NCBI RefSeq assembly: GCF_020497125.1
Contig: NC_059073.1
Location: 21,721,225-21,785,224, forward strand
Direction of reading: 5' to 3'
DNA from: Mauremys mutica
Taxonomy: Eukaryota > Chordata > Testudines > Geoemydidae
Length of the DNA stretch: 64,000 nucleotides
Positions 22,240 to 33,523 of the stretch are shown piece after piece. The translations under genes were made by a program, and so were the position numbers. The first letter of the stretch is position 1. Each line of letters opens with the position of its first letter. The notes below the pieces were generated by a model. The model had not been told where the DNA came from. It did no database searches and saw only the letters and a list, made by a program, of their open reading frames with translations.

Positions 22240-22434
22240 GCAGGGGGGAGGGATAGCTCAGTGGTTTGAGCATTGGCCCGCTAAACCCAGGATGGGGCGT
22301 TCAATCCTTGAGGGGGGCCATTTAGGGAATTTGGGTAAAAATCTGTTTGGGGATTGGCCCTGCTTTCAGCAGGGGGTTGGACTAGATGACCTCCTGAGGT
22401 CCCTTCCAACCCCAGATATTCAATGATTCAACTT
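22240..22434 (+). mobile_element. tRNA-derived SINE with CR1-like tail
   Basis: The head has polymerase III boxes: A box TAGCTCAGTGG (22254-22264) and B box GCGTTCAATCC (22297-22307). The 3' part (22371-22431) carries GGGGGTTGGACTAGATGACC and closely matches the CR1 tail at 48088-48150. Sharing a LINE tail is how such SINEs borrow LINE retrotransposition, well known for the tortoise tRNA-Lys-type family. Not a tRNA gene: there is no cloverleaf 3' half. Confidence 0.88.
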
Positions 22435-23152
22435 TAATAATGGTGATCGCAAGATGGCAGGTGTGGACCTATTTGTGCTGAACAGCAACAGGAAAATGTG
22501 GGAACTCATGGGAATTAAAACAAAAGAAACAGACTTGGCAGAATTCAATTTTTATGCTTTTATCATTGATAGATATCCAAGTTTATTTTTAAGCATTTTC
22601 CCTCATTTTTATCCATTTAAATTTTCACAGCAGTGGGAAATTATGGAGGGAGGCTCAGACAATTAATGACAGTAGATGTAGAGATTCAAAAACTTAAAGT
22701 GTTAAAACACAAATTGTCAACATCACATGTCAAAATATACAAAGTCAATAGCTTTGCATTAAACTCCAATAAGTTCCCAAGCTGTGTTTCTTACTTTGCC
22801 TATTTTTAAATTTCTGTTATTGATGGACATCTTTTTTCATTGGTTTGTGTATGAATGGTGAAAGTGACATTTACTGACATTTACCGATAAAAAAGTCTAA
22901 TCCTTCCAAGCCTAAATTTACATTACGGGCTTGATCTTGTCCAGTCCTGCTTGTTGAGAAGTACAGCACGGCTAAATGCTAGGTAAAAAGCATTGAGCAG
23001 GACATGGGGCACATGGGAATCTTGTCCTGCATTAATATGAGAGCCCGCGGGCAGCTCTTACATTATTCCGGCCTGAGGAACAGAAGTCTGGCTAGAGAGG
23101 GCAGCCAGCAACTCAGGGTTATTACTATGAAGAAGACTAAGCCCAAGTCAAT
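22435..23152. other. No recognised feature
   Basis: AT-rich; nothing assignable. Confidence 0.5.
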
Positions 23153-23240
23153 GGGCCAAGTTTAGCCCTGATGTAAGTGGGTACAGCTCCATTGAGCTGG
23201 GTGGAGTTATAACTGCTTATACCAAGCATAAATTTGGCCC
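23153..23240. repeat. 88-bp fold-back MITE-like repeat
   Basis: GGGCCAAGTTTAGCCCTGAT at left and GCATAAATTTGGCCC at right are inverted; the centre has GCTCCATTGAGCTGGGTGGA. Confidence 0.55.
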
Positions 23241-25505
23241 CATGTCTCCTCAAACGCTCATGTTCCTCCCGTCCTCTTTCTTACCCTTTGCTCTTGCAAG
23301 AGAGCTAGCGGGGGCTGAAGACTTAGTACATCTCAGGGTATAAATGGGAGTAAATAGTTCTGATAGCTCTTGCTCACACAGTGAAAGGACTTGGGAACTA
23401 GGAAATGGAGGTTTGTTTTCACGGGCACAGGGCTGAACTGAATGACAAACACAGAGATAGGAGGGAATAGTCTCTCTCAGCATATTAATACAGGTATGGC
23501 AATGGGCATACAGACTGCACCATCACCTTCTTAGAGGAAACGTGGTAATGGCTATGTGCAGAATCTGTGAATTCCTCTTCAGGGTTTCACTAACGCTGGA
23601 CTAGATCTCACTCCGTTTAAACATCTCTAGCTGTGTCATCTCTTCACTCCCGGAATGCATTCGGCTGACTCTTGGAAAGGATTTGTATGGCCACCTTGAA
23701 AGCAGACGACAACAAACCAGCCTTCTTGCTGATGAACACCAGAGATGTTGGAGCGCTAGTAAGGCAACAAAACCATTTCATAAACTGTGCTTCTACTTTT
23801 CAGTCATTTCTGCTGCACCCTATTGACCACTAGAGCTTGCTGTTTTAATGCAAATGTGTGAGCCAATCCAAAGTTTCTAAACCAGTCCCACACAATGAAA
23901 TCCTCAGACAGCTCAAATCCTTTCATCACAAACTGTAGAAATGACAACGTATTCACCCAGCTGTTGAGAGGAGCCCAACTTAAAACAAAGGATGCTCCAG
24001 GAAGTAGTGTTTGTGATTAAAGAATTGGCACTCCTCTCTCGGAGCGTACCAATGCTCCAGCAACGTATTCAGGGGCACTGTGCTCTTTTCAGATTAAATG
24101 TAAAAATGAGGTCTTGGCCACTTTAGTTCAATAAAGATCCCATGACATTACTTGTGAGAGAAGGGATATTAGCTCTGAGCAGCTGGCCAGACTCCAAATG
24201 AGGAGCTACACACCGCAAACCTGAGTTCCTCCTGTAGTTATAATTGGACATTGTATTTTTCTTCATTCACTGTCCTAAACTATGGTTCTGCATTGCTTTG
24301 TGCTTTTAAATAAGAGTTCCTTTCACCCTAGAGATGACTGCATTTTAATGGTAAATGAAATTATTCCTTCCTATATACAGGAGGTAACATTTTGGGAGTC
24401 ACTGGGACAAAAGATGCTATAGAAGGGTGAGATTTTTATTTGTCTGATTTTTTGATCAAAAGTGGGGACTGAACTTAGTAACTATGCTAATTTCTGGTTG
24501 ACTCTCCAATATAGCTGTGATGCTCTGATTTTTGAGGCCAGTAGGCAAGATTCACCTAGACTTTCACCTAGACTTTGGAACAGAATAATTTATTCTGGTT
24601 GATAGTTGCAGCACCAGTTCAGCTGAACCCATTAGCAGCAATGGGTAATGTTCATGGTTTAGACAAGACTTTGGCATTCAATAACACCTGCTAACTCAAT
24701 ACCAAGCTGTTACTTGCAAAGAGTGGCAGCCCAATAGTACTAATTAGGTCCCAAATTTTACTGAGCAAATTTCAACTACAGATTCAGAACTGGTGCTAAA
24801 GTTGCCTTTCCCTTTGCTACCTGGGCACCAGCAGGGGGAGCACTGAGAGTGCAGGAGAGAGAATCTCTCTGCTCTAAGTTCCAGTGCATGGTCCCAAAGC
24901 AACTCCCAGCATCTGAGAGGAGCCATTGCAGGGAAAGTCCTGCTCCGCCCCTGCAACCCTGGGATGGAACATGCTCATTTGGACTGGGGTGACTCCCTGC
25001 CACGTTTCAAGTCTCTGCTCCAAAGCATGGAGTCTCTAGAGTTTATCAAAATAGTTGTAACATTTTTTATTTTTAATATGGATTAAACAACGTGTTTATC
25101 TCTAACTTTGTTCTCGGAAACGGTTGAACTGGTTTAGCTGAAGTCTTCGAAAAGAGAATTCAGCATGAAGCAGGCACACAGCATTGGACATTTCAGCCCA
25201 ATGGTTAAAGTTTAGTAAAGTTATAAGCAACTGAAAACAGTCGGGAAGTGTCTGGTAACTTTACTTAAAGGCAGTGCTATCTGCACTACCTATAATAAAT
25301 CATATCAAGATGATGATAGATGCTACAGGGAGAAAACCCAGACCCTGAGACAAATACATAGCAAACCAGTGTAAACACTACAGTCATATATTGTCATAAC
25401 CCTCATCCTCTCTTCCTTAACCTCCCTTTTGACTGTTACTATTACTCATTGCATATGTCTGCGTTGAAGGTGTAATCCTGCTCTAACTCATGTCTAGGTT
25501 AACAC
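23241..25505. other. No recognised feature
   Basis: 2.2 kb without recognisable genes or repeats. Confidence 0.5.
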
Positions 25506-25652
25506 CAGTGTTTAATTTGTGCCAGGGCTGAGTCCCAGCACCTCTAGCCTTGGCAGTTCATAGCACCAGCACCTCTGGGCTGGTTGCATCAGTTATAAGT
25601 GTAAAAAAATTGTTTGACCCCCGGCACCTCTTTCATTACAAATTAATCTCTG
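25506..25652. mobile_element. Small hAT-like MITE, 147 bp
   Basis: Left CAGTGTTTAATTTGT and right ACAAATTAATCTCTG are inverted repeats. Flanks GTTAACAC (25498-25505) and GCTAACAC (25653-25660) match at 7 of 8 positions. Confidence 0.75.
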
Positions 25653-25744
25653 GCTAACACACGGAAGCGAAAGGGACTCCTGGCAACAGTAAATTGCCTA
25701 TTTGTGTCTCTGTGGATTTCAAGACTGGACCCTTGGAGGCAACA

Positions 25745-25910
25745 ACCATGAGTAAAATTTTCAAAAGTCCCTAAGTGCCATTCTCCAAAGCTTTCCTAAA
25801 TACCATTGACTTTCATGGAGATTTAGGCTTCTAAGTGCCTAGTCACTTTTGAAAATGAGCCTTAGGGCCCTAAGTCATGTGGTCCCTTTTGAAAATTGGC
25901 CCCCATGTCT
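25745..25910. repeat. Fold-back repeat
   Basis: AAAATTTTCAAAAGTCCCTA and TAGTCACTTTTGAAAATGA are inverted; a second half GTCCCTTTTGAAAATTGG follows. Confidence 0.5.
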
Positions 25911-26764
25911 ACTATTTGTCTGTACAGAGTCTTGCACTTATGGTGCATGATCAATAAGTCATTTTTTTTTAGCTAAGCTTACCCCACCAGATATGTTATA
26001 AAGAAGAAAAAATGAGCAGAACTAGAAGCAAAACCCTTTAGCAATTTCCAAATGAGCTAGAAATAAGAGCACATGACCTGCTGCAGAAGTCAAGTCTCTT
26101 GTATGAAAATTTGAACTATAATGAGCACAGCCAGCCTTAGCATTTTGGGGTTAGCCAGTGAAACAACATTCTGCCAATGCTCCCAGCCTACCAGAACCAA
26201 TAGCTGCCCATCACAGTCACACTCAAACACGCAAGAGTGGCTTGAGGATTGTGAGACGGGTTAGCCACATGGTTCATTGGAATGAATGTGAAACTTAACA
26301 GCTCCATTTTACATAAAAATGGTGTGGGGTCAGGGGAGATCAGGAGTAAGAGGCTATCTTTAGGCCTCCTGCATGCTGTTGCTGCAGAAGAGGAGCCCAG
26401 CCTTTGATTCCTTTCAACCCCAGCCTAGTATCTTGTCAAGGCTATTTGCAAGGGGAAAAAACTAGAAAGCAGAGATTGTCTCTTATGTTTATAGTCCCGC
26501 GGTGAAGGTGAACTTCTTGGGGCTTGAAATCCTGGCTCTCCTGCAGAGCTGTACGTTTGAGGTTGAAACTAAGCTGAATGAATCTTTTCCTATCAGCCTC
26601 TTTTTCATGCAACATATTAGATCTGCCATTTAAAAAACCAAACAAACCAACCCTCATTTAGTCCAAAGAGCCCTCATTTCTTGGAGTCTGAATTTTGAAG
26701 AATTCCACTGTACATTAGAACCCTCTTAACTGCAGCATCTATGGGCCTGAAACTCTCCTTAGTG
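25911..26764. other. No recognised feature
   Basis: Nothing assignable. Confidence 0.45.
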
Positions 26765-26830
26765 CAGGGCATAGAAGACCAGACTAGATAAGCATAGTGG
26801 TCTTGTCTCACCTTAAAAATTGATGAGTCT
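26765..26830 (+). mobile_element. CR1 3' tail remnant
   Basis: GACCAGACTAGATAAGCATA followed by GTCTCACCTTAAAAATTGAT resembles the end of a CR1 tail (compare 43315-43370). Confidence 0.45.
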
Positions 26831-29012
26831 CTGCCCAAAGTCACATTCTACTGCATCACGTGACTACAGTTGTTCTCAATAACAAGCATGGTTAGGGTAT
26901 TTGCCTCTGGGGATGTTGACACCACTTTGTCCAGGTGTTCTGGAGCAGAAAGGGCAGATCTAGTTGAAATGAGTGATCCTTCCTCTTACACAAGGGCCAG
27001 AGGCCCTACTGCCAGCTACAGAACATGAGCAATTTCCCCCTATCCAGTTACCACTGGTAGATATTAATCAGTGGCATGGCTCCACTTTGGTTTTATGCTT
27101 AACCCTTCTGCTGATATTTTCATATCAGCTGTTCTCCTCACAAGTCAATAAAACACATGCACGTGCAAATATTGCACATGCCATAATAATTCCACCGGGA
27201 ACAAAGAAAATGAGTAGCTACATAACTTGCTTTCTATACAAAGAGACACTGAGTTTCCTCTAGTAGGAAACCCTTTAAATGATTTGACATTTCCAGGCCT
27301 AGTCATATTTTTGCTATGGCATTATTGTAGCCTTACACACAAACAGAGGGGCTACAGATACTTAGGTATTGTACTATGGCCAGGGTATGTACAGGTATCT
27401 TCATTTCTCATAACAATATAAAAACAGACAAAACTGAACATTTTAATGACTAGAGTTAGGGACTTTTTTCAATTGATTTCTTATGTAGATTTGACACCCA
27501 AGCCTTAGCAATAACTTAAAATAAATAAGGTTTGCTTTCCAGAGACAGCAATTTATCAGTACACAGATCTCAGATAAATGACCACAGAGACAGTGATAAA
27601 TTTCTAAGAAAAAAAAAAGCTATTTATGGATACAATTTCTTCAGTAAGCCTCTGAAACCAGAGTAGAGTTTTTCACTCATGCCTATAATAGCATAGTGCC
27701 CATGAAAAAAGTAACAGCCCTAGTTGTATGATAGTGACATGTAAATGATTAGATAAAAACCTAACACGTTCTGGGCAATGCTAGAAACACCCAGAAATAA
27801 TAATTAGCCTACTTAGTTCAGTGGTCTTGTTTAGCCACAACCCTAGCACAAGAGACCACATAGAAAGGGAGTTAGATATTCAAAGGTCTTATTTGCATTT
27901 ACACTAAAACCTGTTTATACCGATCTGACAACATAAAGAGGCCTTAAATTGGGCAGACATTACAGATACAGAGCCAGAGAGGTGTAAAGGGGCTTTGGTG
28001 TAAATGAGAATCTGGCACCCTAATGTCTGTTCCATCTACAAGCAAGTATTTCCTTTTTCTTAACCACAGTCATTCAGTCGTGAATCTTCCATTGCACTGT
28101 GCCTTACATAAGTCATATTTATCTGCCTACAGGCTGCAACAACTACGTTCAACTACCTGCCATGCACCTCCATGCCATACACCTCCACACACACCTCCAC
28201 CCCACCTACAGCACAGGCCATAACATTTGAGAATAAAGAATTTAGAGCAAATGTCATGTCTACGGCGGGTGGTGGGGGGGAGAAACTGACTAGATTTCAT
28301 CAGTCTGCTCTTATTCTCTGGCCTTTTACAAGACAATAAGTTACTTGCTTGTTGATGTGCACATGGCATGTATGAGTCTCACCTGACTGCTTATATTCTG
28401 CAGAGTGGGGATAGGGATTGGTATACATATGCATGGTTTGTACTCGTCTTGGAGGAGTAGTGAGCTGTATTAAAAAAATACCATTTGCTTTTGCCATCAG
28501 CCTCACGGTAGCAGTGAAGCAGCAGATATTGTGATTGTGACCGGGTTAGTAAATTTCCTTGATTTTGCAAAGCTGGTACCGGTTTTCATTCCAAAGACTC
28601 CAAAAACACTTTGCAAACTATACAGAGGAATTGCTCCCCCACCACCACTGGACTACAGCCACCTCTGAAGAGGAACCCAGCAGCTGTTTAGCACTATACA
28701 GATCAGCGGCTTGCTCTCATTCCCAGTAAGTCAATACGATAGCTTACGTGCTTAAATTAGACATGTGCATATGTAACTTGCTCAATGAGGGCTTAAAAGG
28801 GGAAGATCCTACTCATGCCACAGTCAATGGCAACATTCACGCTGGTGTCAGTGGATGCAGGATTGAGCCCTAAGAGAGGAAGTAAAGAACACTAGGTCCA
28901 TCAGAACTACAGGGGGAATTTTAAGCAGAGTAATAGGGTGTCAGTGGAGTGCAAGCAGTTGTCAAAGCAGATGATCCAGATATTTTCTGGCTGCTGTCAT
29001 GAGGTATGTCAG
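26831..29012. other. No recognised feature
   Basis: 2.2 kb without recognisable features except a CACCTCCA-type simple stretch near 28160-28205. Confidence 0.5.
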
Positions 29013-29074
29013 TGTAACCCCCACACCTCCTGGGGGTAGTGCTCTGTCCCAGCTAGTGGCACGGAGACCACTTA

Positions 29075-29088
29075 GGCCTGGTCTACAC
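29075..29088. repeat. Harbinger B left terminal inverted repeat
   Basis: GGCCTGGTCTACAC, adjacent to the TTA duplication; 13 of 14 bases pair with the right end. Confidence 0.93.
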
Positions 29089-29099
29089 TAGGACTTCAA

Positions 29100-29308
29100 T
29101 TCGAATTTAGCAGCGTTAATTCGAACTAACCGCTCAACCGTCCACACCAGGAAGCCATTTAATTCGAACTAGAGGGCTCTTTAGTTCGAATTTGGTACTC
29201 CACCCCGACAGGTGGAGTAACGCTAAATTCGACATGGCTAGCTCGAATTAGGCTAGGTGTGGATGCAAATCGAACTTAGTAGCTCCGGGAGCTATCCCAC
29301 AGTGCACC
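29100..29308. promoter_or_regulatory. Left subterminal TTCGAA array and conserved promoter-side motif
   Basis: Perfect TTCGAA palindromes at 29100, 29120, 29163 and 29185, with variants near 29228, 29242 and 29270, lie between the terminal repeat and the Myb gene. TCCCACAGTGCACC (29295-29308) follows, about 160 bases before the start codon. The array is probably bound by the element's own proteins; the second motif may be promoter-related. Both roles are inferred. Confidence 0.5.
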
Positions 29309-29464
29309 ACTCTGTTGACGCTCTGGACAGCAGTCGGAGCTTGGATTCTCTGACCAGCCACACAGGAAATGACCCGGGAAAATTTGAATTCATTTTCCTG
29401 TCTGGGCACTTTGAATCTGAGGTCCTGGCTGGACATCGGGGCGAGCTCCGCAGCACCTGCAACG

Positions 29465-30038
29465 ATGCAGAGCTCTCCAGCAGAGGAGTCCGGCCAATCC
29501 AAGAATAGAAAGAGGTCCCCAGCATGGACTGACCGGGAAGTCCTGGATCTGATCGGTGTGTGGGGCGAGGAGTCTGTGCTGTCGGAGCTGCGCTCCAGCA
29601 AGCGGAATGCAAAGACCTTCGAGAAGGTCTCCAAAGCAATGATAGAGAAAGGATACAGCCGGGATGCAATGCAGTGCCGCGTGAAAATCAAGGACCTGAG
29701 ACAAGGCTACCAAAAAGTCAGAGTGGCAAACGGACGCTCCGGAGCCCTGCCGCAGACATGCCGCTTCTACGAGGCACTGCATGCCATTCTAGGTGGGTCT
29801 GCCACCACTGCCCCACCAGTGACCGTGGACTCAGTGGATGGCATAGTGAACCTGGACAGTTCCTCCTCGATGTTCGCCGATGTGGAAGATGAGGAACGGT
29901 CTGTGGAGGACGGCGCAGGCGACAGCGAACACAATACCGCTTTCCCTGACAGCCAGGATCTCATCACCCTCACAGAGATCCCCTACCAACCCTCCCCAGC
30001 CATTAACCCGGACTCTGAATCAGGGGAAGGATCAGGCG
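29465..30038 (+). CDS. Harbinger B Myb/SANT-like DNA-binding protein, exon 1
   Basis: The start is ATG 29465 (MQSSPAEESGQSKNRKRSPA), preferred over an upstream in-frame start at 29369 because homologous proteins begin here. Residues 21-110 form a Myb/SANT-like domain: W21, W33 in VWGEESVLSEL, QCRVKIKDLRQGY near 70-82, and a TCRFYEALHAILG end. An acidic linker follows. The exon stops at 30038 before GTAAGT (30039-30044), leaving one base of a split codon. In Harbinger elements this partner binds the termini and helps bring the transposase into the nucleus. It is transcribed inward from the left end. Intact, unlike the copy in element A. Confidence 0.88.
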
Positions 30039-30062
30039 GTAAGTGTTATAAACATGTAAACA

Positions 30063-30068
30063 TTTATT
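30063..30068 (-). terminator. Poly(A) signal for the antisense intronic gene
   Basis: TTTATT on plus is AATAAA on minus, 58 bases past the antisense stop codon. Confidence 0.55.
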
Positions 30069-30125
30069 TTTTATAAAACAGGTATAAAAAATAGAAATAC
30101 TATATATAAAATTTTCAATGAAAAA

Positions 30126-30428
30126 CTATATGAAAAGTAGGTCCACACATATAGGGATTGAACAATAATCCTCCAGGGACAATTCAAGAAAGGTCTCATT
30201 TAGGTCCTCGAAAAGCCTCCGCAGGAGGTTCCTGGGGAGAGGTGCCTTGTTGGGTGCTCCATGGAAGCACACTCTTCCGCGCCAGGACATCCTTATGTAG
30301 ATGGGAATCATCGCCTCCACAAGCATGGCTGCATATGGTCCTGGTCTCTGCAGGGCTTCCCTTAGCATCCGCTCTTTGTGACTCCGAGGGACCCGCATCA
30401 GGGTGATCTCGTTCATGAAATGCTGCAT
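30126..30428 (-). CDS. Candidate third Harbinger gene (antisense, intronic), copy B
   Basis: A 100-aa frame from ATG 30428 to TAG 30128-30126, on the strand opposite the Myb gene and wholly inside its intron. Recognisable blocks are LMRVPRSHKERML, RPGPYAAMLVEAMIP, WRGRVCFHG, LPRNLLRR, LNETFLELSLEDY and a final LLFI. The same blocks occur in copy A. AATAAA on the minus strand follows 58 bases later (30068-30063). An AG directly precedes the ATG, and a good donor (GTAAGC, minus 30668-30663) lies 240 bases upstream, so a 5' non-coding exon spliced right before the ATG is possible. No known domain recognised; function unknown. It could be a third transposition protein or an antisense regulator. 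The gap in knowledge is real, not a truncation. Confidence 0.6.
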   Translation of the reverse strand: MQHFMNEITLMRVPRSHKERMLREALQRPGPYAAMLVEAMIPIYIRMSWRGRVCFHGAPNKAPLPRNLLRRLFEDLNETFLELSLEDYCSIPICVDLLFI

Positions 30429-30892
30429 CTAATTAGGGCAATTAGTGTATTGTTACTGTTGTGAATGGTTGACTTTTACTTTGCATAACAATGACCCTCG
30501 CTTAACAGCCACGTGTTGTAGGCCACATAGGAAAAGCATACATTGATCTTTCCCGTGCACTGGCGGGAGTGGCTGGAAAAGGGTCAGAGTATATGATTTC
30601 CAGATTGCCTTTAGCGGGAGGGCACAGCTATCCATTAACTGATAAGCAGAATGTACTGTAAGGCTTACCAGGACTGTCTGCTAGACGGATTCAGCTGTCT
30701 CTCCCCACTTGTCCGCTCTCCTGTGCAATGCCGCAGCCAATGAGAGCGTATTCCGAAATCTCGAACTTGTCCTGAGATCTCGTGAGACTTGTTGCCCTGT
30801 ATGGTCTTGTTCAGAGAAACTGACTAGACTGTGTTCACTGTTCGCAAACATGTATCTGTTCAAGGAAATCAGTTACTTTTCCCATCACACAG

Positions 30893-31323
30893 CTTCGGCT
30901 CTTTCCCGGACTGCCCCGGCATCCCCCTCACAGAGGCTGGCGCAGATTAGGCGGCGAAAGAAAAAGACTAGGGACGAGATGTTTGCGGAACTGATGGCTT
31001 GCTCCAGAGCCGAGGCGGCAGAGCAGAGACAGTGGAGGGAGACCCTATGTCAACAGCATCGCACACACATTGAACGGGAGGACAGGTGGCGGCAGGAAGA
31101 CCAGCAGGCGACTCAAACGCTGCTTGGGCTAATGAGGGAGCAAACGGACACGCTCCGGCGCCTTGTTGATGTTATGCAGGACCACAGGCAGGAGGACAGA
31201 GCCCCCCTGCAGTGTATCTGCAACCGCCCTCCCCCGCCAAGAAGTCCTGCCCCCCCCTCACCCAAAAGTACAAGACGGCGGGGCGGTAGGGGCCGTGAGA
31301 ACTGTCACTGCACCACTGCATAG
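30893..31323 (+). CDS. Harbinger B Myb/SANT-like protein, exon 2
   Basis: The acceptor AG is 30891-30892; joining to 30038 restores Ala (G + CT) and keeps frame, giving 1005 coding bases (334 aa) in total. The exon encodes SPSQRLAQIRRRKKKTRDEM, a long charged, probably coiled region rich in Arg, Glu and Gln (QEDQQATQTLLGLMREQTDT), and a Pro/Arg-rich end, PPPPRSPAPPSPKSTRRRGG. The stop is TAG at 31321-31323, and ATTAAA at 31431-31436 is the likely poly(A) signal. The 854-base intron holds the antisense third frame. Confidence 0.85.
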
Positions 31324-32239
31324 CGCTAATGTACCACACACCTCTCACGCTATAAATTTGTAGAAGTGCTTCCCTTACAGGCTCACCCAGTCCCAAATTC
31401 AAGTTTCATCCCCCCAGTGTGTATTAGATTATTAAAAGCTGTTTGCTGTTATTCACTGTTTCGGTCACGTCTTTCGTGTCAGAGGATTTTTTTGTGTATG
31501 GGGGGGGGAGGGGATTTATAATTGCACGGTATAGCCTACATTACCAGGGTACAGACTTGGGGCCATGATCAACTGCAGGGCACACACACACTGCAGTCAG
31601 TAGGCACCAGGGTCACTCTGTGTGGTGTATGCTGCCCCGGGTCATTCTGTGATGTGTATGCTTGTCCAGGGTCCTAGCGCCTGCCACCCCCTTAATGTTA
31701 AGGCACGCTGCTCTTACCATGCACTTCCACCATAGCAACGAGCCTCTCCGCTGCCCTGAGCCCCAACAAGAGCCCTCATCCACGGACAGATACTCACCCT
31801 TCCCCCACACCCCTCACCCCTTCCTACGCCCAAACCCGCAGCCCACTGCCGTCATCCAAACCCCTATCCAAAGAAGGCACCACTCGCCCCTTCCTGCAAA
31901 CCCACCCCTTCCTGCAATCCCTCCCCTTCATGCACAACCACTTGCAACCGTCCCCCAGAGACCTATGTAGGAGCAGGAGGATGTCATTCCTCTATGGAAC
32001 AAGCGGTCTGTACATCAGTGCACACCGTGCCCAGCACAGTATGCGTCCATGTTTCAACACCTGAACAGAAATGCAAAGTAAAACAAAGATTTATTAATAA
32101 TGAGTGTTACAATTAATTTGCTTTAAAACGTGCTTTGGAAGTGGGGGAAACTTGGAGAACGGGGTATGTAACCGCAGATCGAAATCGACACATACAGACA
32201 CAGGACCAGGGTCAGTTTCTCTTGAAAGCAAGTGGAGAG
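31324..32239. other. Region between the convergent genes of Harbinger B
   Basis: Holds ATTAAA (31431-31436, plus) and AATAAA (32095-32090, minus), the probable ends of the Myb and transposase transcripts. A Pro/His-rich open frame at 31662-31970 is probably compositional. Confidence 0.6.
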
Positions 32240-33523
32240 TCATAGGTTACCCTGCTCTCCGAGGAAACTTGCTTTCAAAGCCTCCCGGATACACAGCGCT
32301 TCCCGCTGAGATATTCTCTCGGCACGGGTGTCTGGCTGAGCGTAAACTGCAGCCAGGCGATTTGCCTCAACCTCCCATCCGGACAAAAAGGTCTTGCCCT
32401 TGCTCTCACAGAGATTGTGTAGCACACAGCAAGCAGCAATAACTACGGGGATATTCTTTTTGCTGATGTCCGAGCGAGTCAGTAAGCTCCGCCATCTCCC
32501 CTTGAGACGTCCGAAAGCACACTCCACCACCATTCTGCACTTGCTCAGCCGGTAGTTGAAGAGTTCTTTCTCTCTGTCCAAGGCGCCTGTATAGGGCTTC
32601 ATGAGCCAGGGCATTAGCGGGTAGGCTGGGTCCCCGAGGATCACTGTAGGCATCTGCACATCCCCAACCGTTATTTTGTGGTCCGGGAAGAAAGTACCTG
32701 CCTGGAGGCGTTTAAACAGACCAGAGTTCCTGAACACACGCGCGTCATGAACCTTGCCCGCCCACCCAACGAAGATGTTGGTAAAACGTCCCCTATGGTC
32801 TACCAGTGCTTGCAGCACCATTGAAAAGTAGCCCTTTCGGTTAATGTACTCGCTGGTCTGGTGGGCTGGTGCCAGGATAGGGATGTGAGGCCCATCTATA
32901 GCCCCACCGCAGTTTGGGAATCCCATCGCGGCGAAGCCATCTATGATGTCCTGGACGTTTCCGAGAGTCACTACCTTTGAGAGAAGTTGCTCAACGATTG
33001 CGTGGGCTACTTCAATCACAGCAACCCCCACGGTAGATTTGCCCACGCCAAAGTGGTTCGCTACTGACCGGTAGCTGTCTGGCGTTGCAAGTTTCCAGAG
33101 GGCTATGGCCACTCGCTTCTGCACACTCAGGGCTGCTCGCATCCGGGTGTCCTGGCGCTTCAGGGCAGGGGACAGCAAGTCACAGAGTTCAAGGAAAGTG
33201 CCCTTACGCATCCTGAAGTTCCGCAGCCACTGTGATTCATCCCAGACCTGCAGCACTATGCGGTCCCACCAGTCCGTGCTTGTTTCCCGGGCCCAGAATC
33301 GCCGTTCCACACCATGAACTTGACCCATTGCCACCATGATCTCCACGGCGCGGCGTAACCTGCTTTGTGAGAGGTCTGCGCCACTCTGTGAATTCCTGTC
33401 CTCACCGCGCTGCCGGAGCCTCCTCGCACGATTTCTCAGCAGCTGACTGTGGAAGAGGTGGACGATAAGGTGCGAGGAGTTGACAACGGCCATAAGTGCA
33501 GCGATGATCGCAGCGGGCTCCAT
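32240..33523 (-). CDS. Harbinger B DDE transposase (HARBI1-like), intact
   Basis: 427 aa. The start is ATG 33523 (MEPAAIIAALM), matching the start in element A; the frame is open 36 codons further up. Order: basic N-terminal helix (about 35-55), RRFWARETSTDWWD (about 75-88), helix-turn-helix SVANHFGVGKSTVG (about 153-166), then the catalytic core with D210 (GGAIDGPHI), D260 (KVHDARVFRN), GD298 (GDPAYPL) and E334 (VECAFGRLKGRW). All three acidic catalytic residues are present and no stop or shift was seen. It cuts the element at the terminal repeats and inserts at TWA targets. Transcribed inward from the right end. AATAAA lies 145 bases after the stop. GPHI where the family usually has GTHI is a mild oddity. 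Confidence 0.95.
   Translation of the reverse strand: MEPAAIIAALMAVVNSSHLIVHLFHSQLLRNRARRLRQRGEDRNSQSGADLSQSRLRRAVEIMVAMGQVHGVERRFWARETSTDWWDRIVLQVWDESQWLRNFRMRKGTFLELCDLLSPALKRQDTRMRAALSVQKRVAIALWKLATPDSYRSVANHFGVGKSTVGVAVIEVAHAIVEQLLSKVVTLGNVQDIIDGFAAMGFPNCGGAIDGPHIPILAPAHQTSEYINRKGYFSMVLQALVDHRGRFTNIFVGWAGKVHDARVFRNSGLFKRLQAGTFFPDHKITVGDVQMPTVILGDPAYPLMPWLMKPYTGALDREKELFNYRLSKCRMVVECAFGRLKGRWRSLLTRSDISKKNIPVVIAACCVLHNLCESKGKTFLSGWEVEANRLAAVYAQPDTRAERISQREALCIREALKASFLGEQGNL

Noticed and set aside
22254..22307. Possible tRNA gene
   Set aside because: Has the polymerase III boxes but no cloverleaf 3' half, and continues into a CR1-like tail, so it is a SINE.
29248..29782. Minus-strand open frames opposite Myb exon 1 of Harbinger B
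   Set aside because: They mirror the real plus-strand exon; unlike the intronic antisense frame they have no counterpart in element A.
30453..30635. Minus-strand 60-codon frame upstream of the antisense third gene
   Set aside because: It lies in the proposed 5' intron and I found no relative in element A, so it is not added as an exon.
30709..30892. 5' part of the open frame leading into Myb exon 2
   Set aside because: Intron sequence that happens to be open; the acceptor at 30891-30892 and the phase support the shorter exon.
31662..31970. Pro/His-rich frame between the Harbinger B genes
   Set aside because: Compositional; no counterpart with similar sequence in element A and no start context.
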